Source of the DNA: Chloroflexota bacterium
GTDB lineage: Bacteria; Chloroflexota; Anaerolineae; UBA7937; JACPPX01
Direction of reading: 5' to 3'
Assembly (NCBI GenBank): GCA_016196905.1
Contig: JACPWV010000176.1
Location: forward strand, 1-6,311
Length of the DNA stretch: 6,311 bases
The notes beneath the pieces are model-generated. The model made no database searches, was not told the origin of the DNA, and saw only the letters and a program-made list of their open reading frames with translations. A program made the translations under genes and the position numbers. This document shows, piece after piece, positions 3,823 to 6,311 of this stretch. How positions within the stretch are numbered: position 1 is the stretch's first letter; every line of letters begins with the position of its first letter.

Positions 3823-4284
3823 ATGGACTACCGCCAGGTGCTGGCCCAAATCAAGGAAACGATCGACGCGGCGCGCACTGGAGAGGAGGCGGCCGCGACG
3901 GTGATCGATTACCTCCACGACCACTTCGACCACCACAGCTGGGTGGGCATCTACTGGGTGCGCGGCCAAGATTTGGTCCTGGGCCCTTGGAAAGGCCCTC
4001 AGGCCACGGAGCACACGCGCATTCCCATCGGCACGGGCGTATGCGGGGCGGCGGCCGCCTCGGGGATGACCGAGGTGGTCGACGACGTATCCAAGGATGC
4101 TCGCTACTTGGCTTGCTTCCCTTCGACCAAGTCGGAGATCGTCGTCCCCATCATCGCCGACGGCCGGGTGCTGGGAGAGATCGATATCGATTCCGATCGA
4201 CTGGCAGCTTTCACACCCGAGGATCGTGAATTCCTGGAAGGGGTGGCTGTGCTTTTGGCCCCAGTTCGCGGCCGCTCGGCATAG
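3823..4284 (+). CDS. msrC: GAF-domain free methionine-(R)-sulfoxide reductase (fRMsr)
   Basis: A 153-residue single GAF domain matching the free methionine-(R)-sulfoxide reductase family (E. coli YebR/MsrC type), which uses cysteine chemistry and thioredoxin to reduce free Met-(R)-O in the cytoplasm. Family marks are SWVGIYWVRGQDLVLGPWKG (39-58), RIPIGTGVCG with Cys74, YLACFPSTKSEIVVPI with Cys98, and GEIDIDSDRLAAFTPED (118-134). By spacing, Cys74 and Cys98 correspond to E. coli Cys94 and the catalytic Cys118. The third cysteine of the family, ten residues before GVCG, is His64 here. Length is normal. The ATG at 3823 has an excellent site, GGAGG at 3812-3816 with 6-base spacing. It is divergent from mutY, possibly from a shared -10 palindrome, and heads a same-strand run with the thioesterase and peptidase genes. 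A ligand-sensing GAF protein is the alternative, but the two conserved cysteines argue for the enzyme. Confidence 0.87.
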   Translation: MDYRQVLAQIKETIDAARTGEEAAATVIDYLHDHFDHHSWVGIYWVRGQDLVLGPWKGPQATEHTRIPIGTGVCGAAAASGMTEVVDDVSKDARYLACFPSTKSEIVVPIIADGRVLGEIDIDSDRLAAFTPEDREFLEGVAVLLAPVRGRSA

Positions 4285-4317
4285 CTCTATGCGGCCACCT
4301 CCGCCCTGAGACAGGGC
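4270..4317 (+). other. Nested hairpins across the sulfoxide-reductase stop codon and following gap
   Basis: GCATAG (4279-4284) pairs with CTATGC (4287-4292) and covers the TAG stop. GGCCGC (4270-4275) could instead pair with GCGGCC (4291-4296), competing for the same bases. A separate GCCCT/AGGGC stem with a 5-base loop lies at 4303-4317. None is followed by a T-run, so processing, stability or partial attenuation before the thioesterase gene is more likely than full termination. Confidence 0.4.
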
Positions 4318-4333
4318 ATCTCTCTAATCACTG

Positions 4334-4783
4334 ATGAATCGACCCTATAAGTACTCCATGCCCATCGAGGTGCGTTTCGCCGATGTGGATGCCCTGGGCC
4401 ATGTGAACAACGCCGTCTACTTCACTTACCTGGAGCAGGCGCGCATCCACTACCTGCAACAGTTAGGGCTGATAGGCGATAGCCTCGGTGAGATCGCTCT
4501 CATCCTGGCCGAGGCCAGCTGCCAGTTCAAATCCCCACTCCGTTTCGGCGAGGAGCTCCTGGTGCGCGTGCGGGTCAGCGAGCTGCGCAACTCCAGCTTT
4601 GTCATGGAGTATCAACTCGAGTCCCGTGCCGATGCTCGCATCGTCGCCTTGGGACGTACCATCCAGGTCTGTTACGATTACCAAACTCAAAGGGCCTTGC
4701 GCATGCCACAACGCTATCGCGAAACAATCTCGGTTTTTGAGGGAATCCATCTCCAGGTTACGACCCCCTCTGGTAGCTCGTAA
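4334..4783 (+). CDS. Hotdog-fold acyl-CoA thioesterase, 4HBT/YbgC-like
   Basis: A 149-residue protein of the 4-hydroxybenzoyl-CoA thioesterase branch of the hotdog superfamily, which hydrolyses acyl-CoA thioesters in the cytoplasm as dimers or tetramers. The signature is near the N-terminus: VRFADVDALGHVNNAVYFTYLEQAR (13-37), with Asp19 at the catalytic-Asp position, followed by GHVNN (22-26), Tyr29 and Glu34. The central strands QFKSPLRFGEELLVRVRV (64-81) and SFVMEYQLES (88-97), and GRTIQVCYDY (107-116), complete the fold. Length is typical. The ATG at 4334 is the first after an in-frame TAA at 4325-4327. No good ribosome binding site precedes it, so translation may depend on the upstream gene. 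It lies 49 bases after the sulfoxide-reductase stop, and its own stop overlaps the next start. Acyl substrate unknown. Confidence 0.9.
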   Translation: MNRPYKYSMPIEVRFADVDALGHVNNAVYFTYLEQARIHYLQQLGLIGDSLGEIALILAEASCQFKSPLRFGEELLVRVRVSELRNSSFVMEYQLESRADARIVALGRTIQVCYDYQTQRALRMPQRYRETISVFEGIHLQVTTPSGSS

Positions 4784-6267
4784 TGACTACGCGAAGATTT
4801 TGGCGGGTACGAACCATCCTGCTTGGCCTCCTATTTCTCGTCGCCTGTTCACCCACCATCACCCCATCGCCCCTTCCCGCATCCCCCACTCCCACCGCGC
4901 CGGGGATCGCCACATCCGCCAGCGAACGGATCAGCGGCGCGGCCATCTTCGAGCATGTCCAGGTGCTGTCCAGTCCCGAATTCGGCGGGCGGAAGGCGGG
5001 GACGCCCGGCGATCGAGCCGCCGCGGAGTACATTGCCCGGCGCTTCGCCGCGGCCGGGCTGGAGCCCGCCGGCGATGATGGGACGTATTTTCAAAGTTTC
5101 GGCCTGCCCTTCATCGATCTAGCCCAAACGCCCCAGCTCGCCATCCTCGATCAAGATGGAGAGGTCGCCCTCAGCTTCCAGCATCGCCGCGATTTCAGGG
5201 AGGTCCTCTTCGGGTCAGCCGGTCCAGGCCATGCCGAAGCCAACGCCGTGTTCGTTCCTGATGTCGAGGCCATCGATCGAGCCATATCCGGTCAGATCAT
5301 CTTGATTCCCGAGGAGGGATCGCGCGGCGCGGCGGATCGGGCCCGACAGCAGGGAGCGGTGGGCCTGTTGATGGTCTTGGACGAGGGGCAGAGCGGGTCC
5401 TTGGCACTGCGCTCTTCCTACATCGTGGGAGCTCTCGGCGACCAGACCATACCCACATTCCATGTGAGCCGGGCGGTGGCCGAGGAGATCGCCAGCGCGG
5501 CGGGCACTTCCTACCGCGAGTTGTTGCGCGGCAGCCAACTCAGCGAGCTGCCCGTCCTCCTCCGCCTCTCCCTTGAGCTCCAGCCTATCCGGGAGGTGGT
5601 GACACAGAACGTGCTCGGCCTCCTGCGTGGCAGCGACCCACTGTTGAGCGATCAAGTGGTGATCGTCGGCGGACACTACGACCACGTGGGTATAGACCCC
5701 GACGGCAGCCTCTTCCCCGGCGCCAACGACAACGCCTCGGGCACGGCGGTGGTCATCGCCGTCGCTGAGCACCTGCACGCTCTCAGAATACAACCCGCCC
5801 GCAGTGTGCTGTTCGCCGCCTGGGGGGCCGAAGAGGCCGGGCTGGTGGGCTCCCAGCACTATGTCGATCATCCGCTCTTTCCTTTACGAGATACGCGTGC
5901 CTTCCTGAACCTCGACGTTGTGGGGCGAGGAACAGGCGATGCCCTCGTCGTCAGCACCGATGATCGAGAATTGCGCAACCTCTTCAGTGAGGCCGCTGAC
6001 GAGTTGGGTTTCGAGATCCAATTGGCACCCGGCGGTGGTGGGAGCGATCACCTCTCCTTTATCGATCGCGGGGTGGCTGCTGCCCACCTGATCTGGTCCG
6101 GCTACCAGGGATCCATCCATGTCGCCGCGGACATCCCCGAGCGGATCGATTCAGCTAAGCTGGAAATCGCTGCGCGCGTCACTGAGTTCGCCCTGCGCCG
6201 CTTGGCCCTGTTCGAGCTGGCGCCGGCGGAGGCGACAGGGGGGCCTCGATTCTCGCTAGGGGGATAA
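4783..6267 (+). CDS. M28-family zinc aminopeptidase lipoprotein with PA-type insertion
   Basis: A 494-residue secreted metallopeptidase. Residues 1-22 are a lipoprotein signal: RR-containing n-region, hydrophobic 11-20, lipobox LVAC with Cys22 as the lipid anchor. Residues 23-41 form a Pro/Thr/Ser linker, so the enzyme should act outside the cytoplasmic membrane. Residues 50-107 are the usual M28 N-terminal region (LSSPEFGGRKAGTPGDRAAA). Residues about 155-260 look like a protease-associated insertion (ISGQIILIPEEG, then ARQQGAVGLLMVL). The catalytic domain (about 275-475) has all ligands: His298 and Asp300 in GGHYDH, Asp316 in GANDNASG, Glu350 (base) and Glu351 (ligand) in WGAEEAG, Asp378 in NLDVV, and His446 in SIHVAAD. 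Two zinc ions and aminopeptidase activity follow from the family; the substrate is unknown. The start overlaps the thioesterase stop (TAATG), implying translational coupling; no strong binding site is seen. Confidence 0.95.
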   Translation: MTTRRFWRVRTILLGLLFLVACSPTITPSPLPASPTPTAPGIATSASERISGAAIFEHVQVLSSPEFGGRKAGTPGDRAAAEYIARRFAAAGLEPAGDDGTYFQSFGLPFIDLAQTPQLAILDQDGEVALSFQHRRDFREVLFGSAGPGHAEANAVFVPDVEAIDRAISGQIILIPEEGSRGAADRARQQGAVGLLMVLDEGQSGSLALRSSYIVGALGDQTIPTFHVSRAVAEEIASAAGTSYRELLRGSQLSELPVLLRLSLELQPIREVVTQNVLGLLRGSDPLLSDQVVIVGGHYDHVGIDPDGSLFPGANDNASGTAVVIAVAEHLHALRIQPARSVLFAAWGAEEAGLVGSQHYVDHPLFPLRDTRAFLNLDVVGRGTGDALVVSTDDRELRNLFSEAADELGFEIQLAPGGGGSDHLSFIDRGVAAAHLIWSGYQGSIHVAADIPERIDSAKLEIAARVTEFALRRLALFELAPAEATGGPRFSLGG

Positions 6268-6311
6268 ACGCAATAGGATGATGTGAGGCACCCCGGGTTG
6301 GGCGTCGAAGC

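Noticed and set aside
4488..5078. 196-residue plus-strand frame bridging the thioesterase and peptidase genes
   Set aside because: Shadow frame over two confident genes that overlap by one base; the translation is Ser/Arg/Pro-rich and has no domain.
5215..5871. 218-residue minus-strand frame inside the peptidase gene
   Set aside because: Antisense to the PA insertion and zinc site region; the composition follows the codon pattern of the sense gene and no motif is visible.
6268..6311. Possible short gene or terminator after the peptidase
   Set aside because: Only 44 bases remain, with no convincing stem plus T-run and no coding signal.

Overview
This high-GC window (about 60% by eye) reads as bacterial chromosome. 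The evidence is type II and type I tRNA genes without encoded CCA, sigma-70-style promoters, purine-rich ribosome binding sites before several genes, and a lipoprotein signal followed by a Thr/Pro/Ser linker. That linker style, the GT87-type membrane protein and the mixed gene content remind me of Chloroflexota, but this is an impression and not a demonstrated assignment. I see no IS element, CRISPR array, rRNA gene or phage gene.

Left block (1-1290, minus strand): a tRNA-Lys(CUU) gene with a consensus promoter, then a GT87/DUF2029-like polytopic membrane protein that lacks the usual first membrane helix, then a tRNA-Leu(UAG) gene. The tRNA-Leu promoter lies inside the 3' end of the membrane-protein gene, and its -10 box contains that gene's stop codon. 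Both tRNA promoters place the transcription start at or within a few bases of the mature tRNA 5' end.

Middle block (1300-2420, plus strand): a small VOC/glyoxalase-fold protein and a flavin-reductase-like (FMN-binding split-barrel) protein. They are separated by a 165-base intergenic region holding a triple half-site inverted repeat and a weak terminator or attenuator-like hairpin. The stretch 2418-2585 between the convergent flavin-reductase and mutY genes holds only small palindromes and no gene that I can support.

Right block (2586-6267): mutY (minus) carries a C-terminal domain with a complete Nudix box. It is divergent from a GAF-type free methionine-(R)-sulfoxide reductase (plus), and both may start from one palindromic -10 element. 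The reductase is followed by a hotdog-fold thioesterase and, overlapping it by one base, an M28 zinc aminopeptidase lipoprotein with a PA-type insertion. The last 44 bases (6268-6311) hold nothing I can identify.

Taken together, mutY (oxidised guanine in DNA, perhaps also in the nucleotide pool), the methionine sulfoxide reductase, the flavin reductase and the VOC protein make an oxidative-damage theme plausible. The thioesterase and peptidase look like general housekeeping. I found no clearly new multi-gene system. The most interesting signals are the shared palindromic promoter between mutY and the sulfoxide reductase, the intact Nudix box on MutY, the near-leaderless tRNA promoters (one built over a stop codon), and the triple half-site operator candidate.
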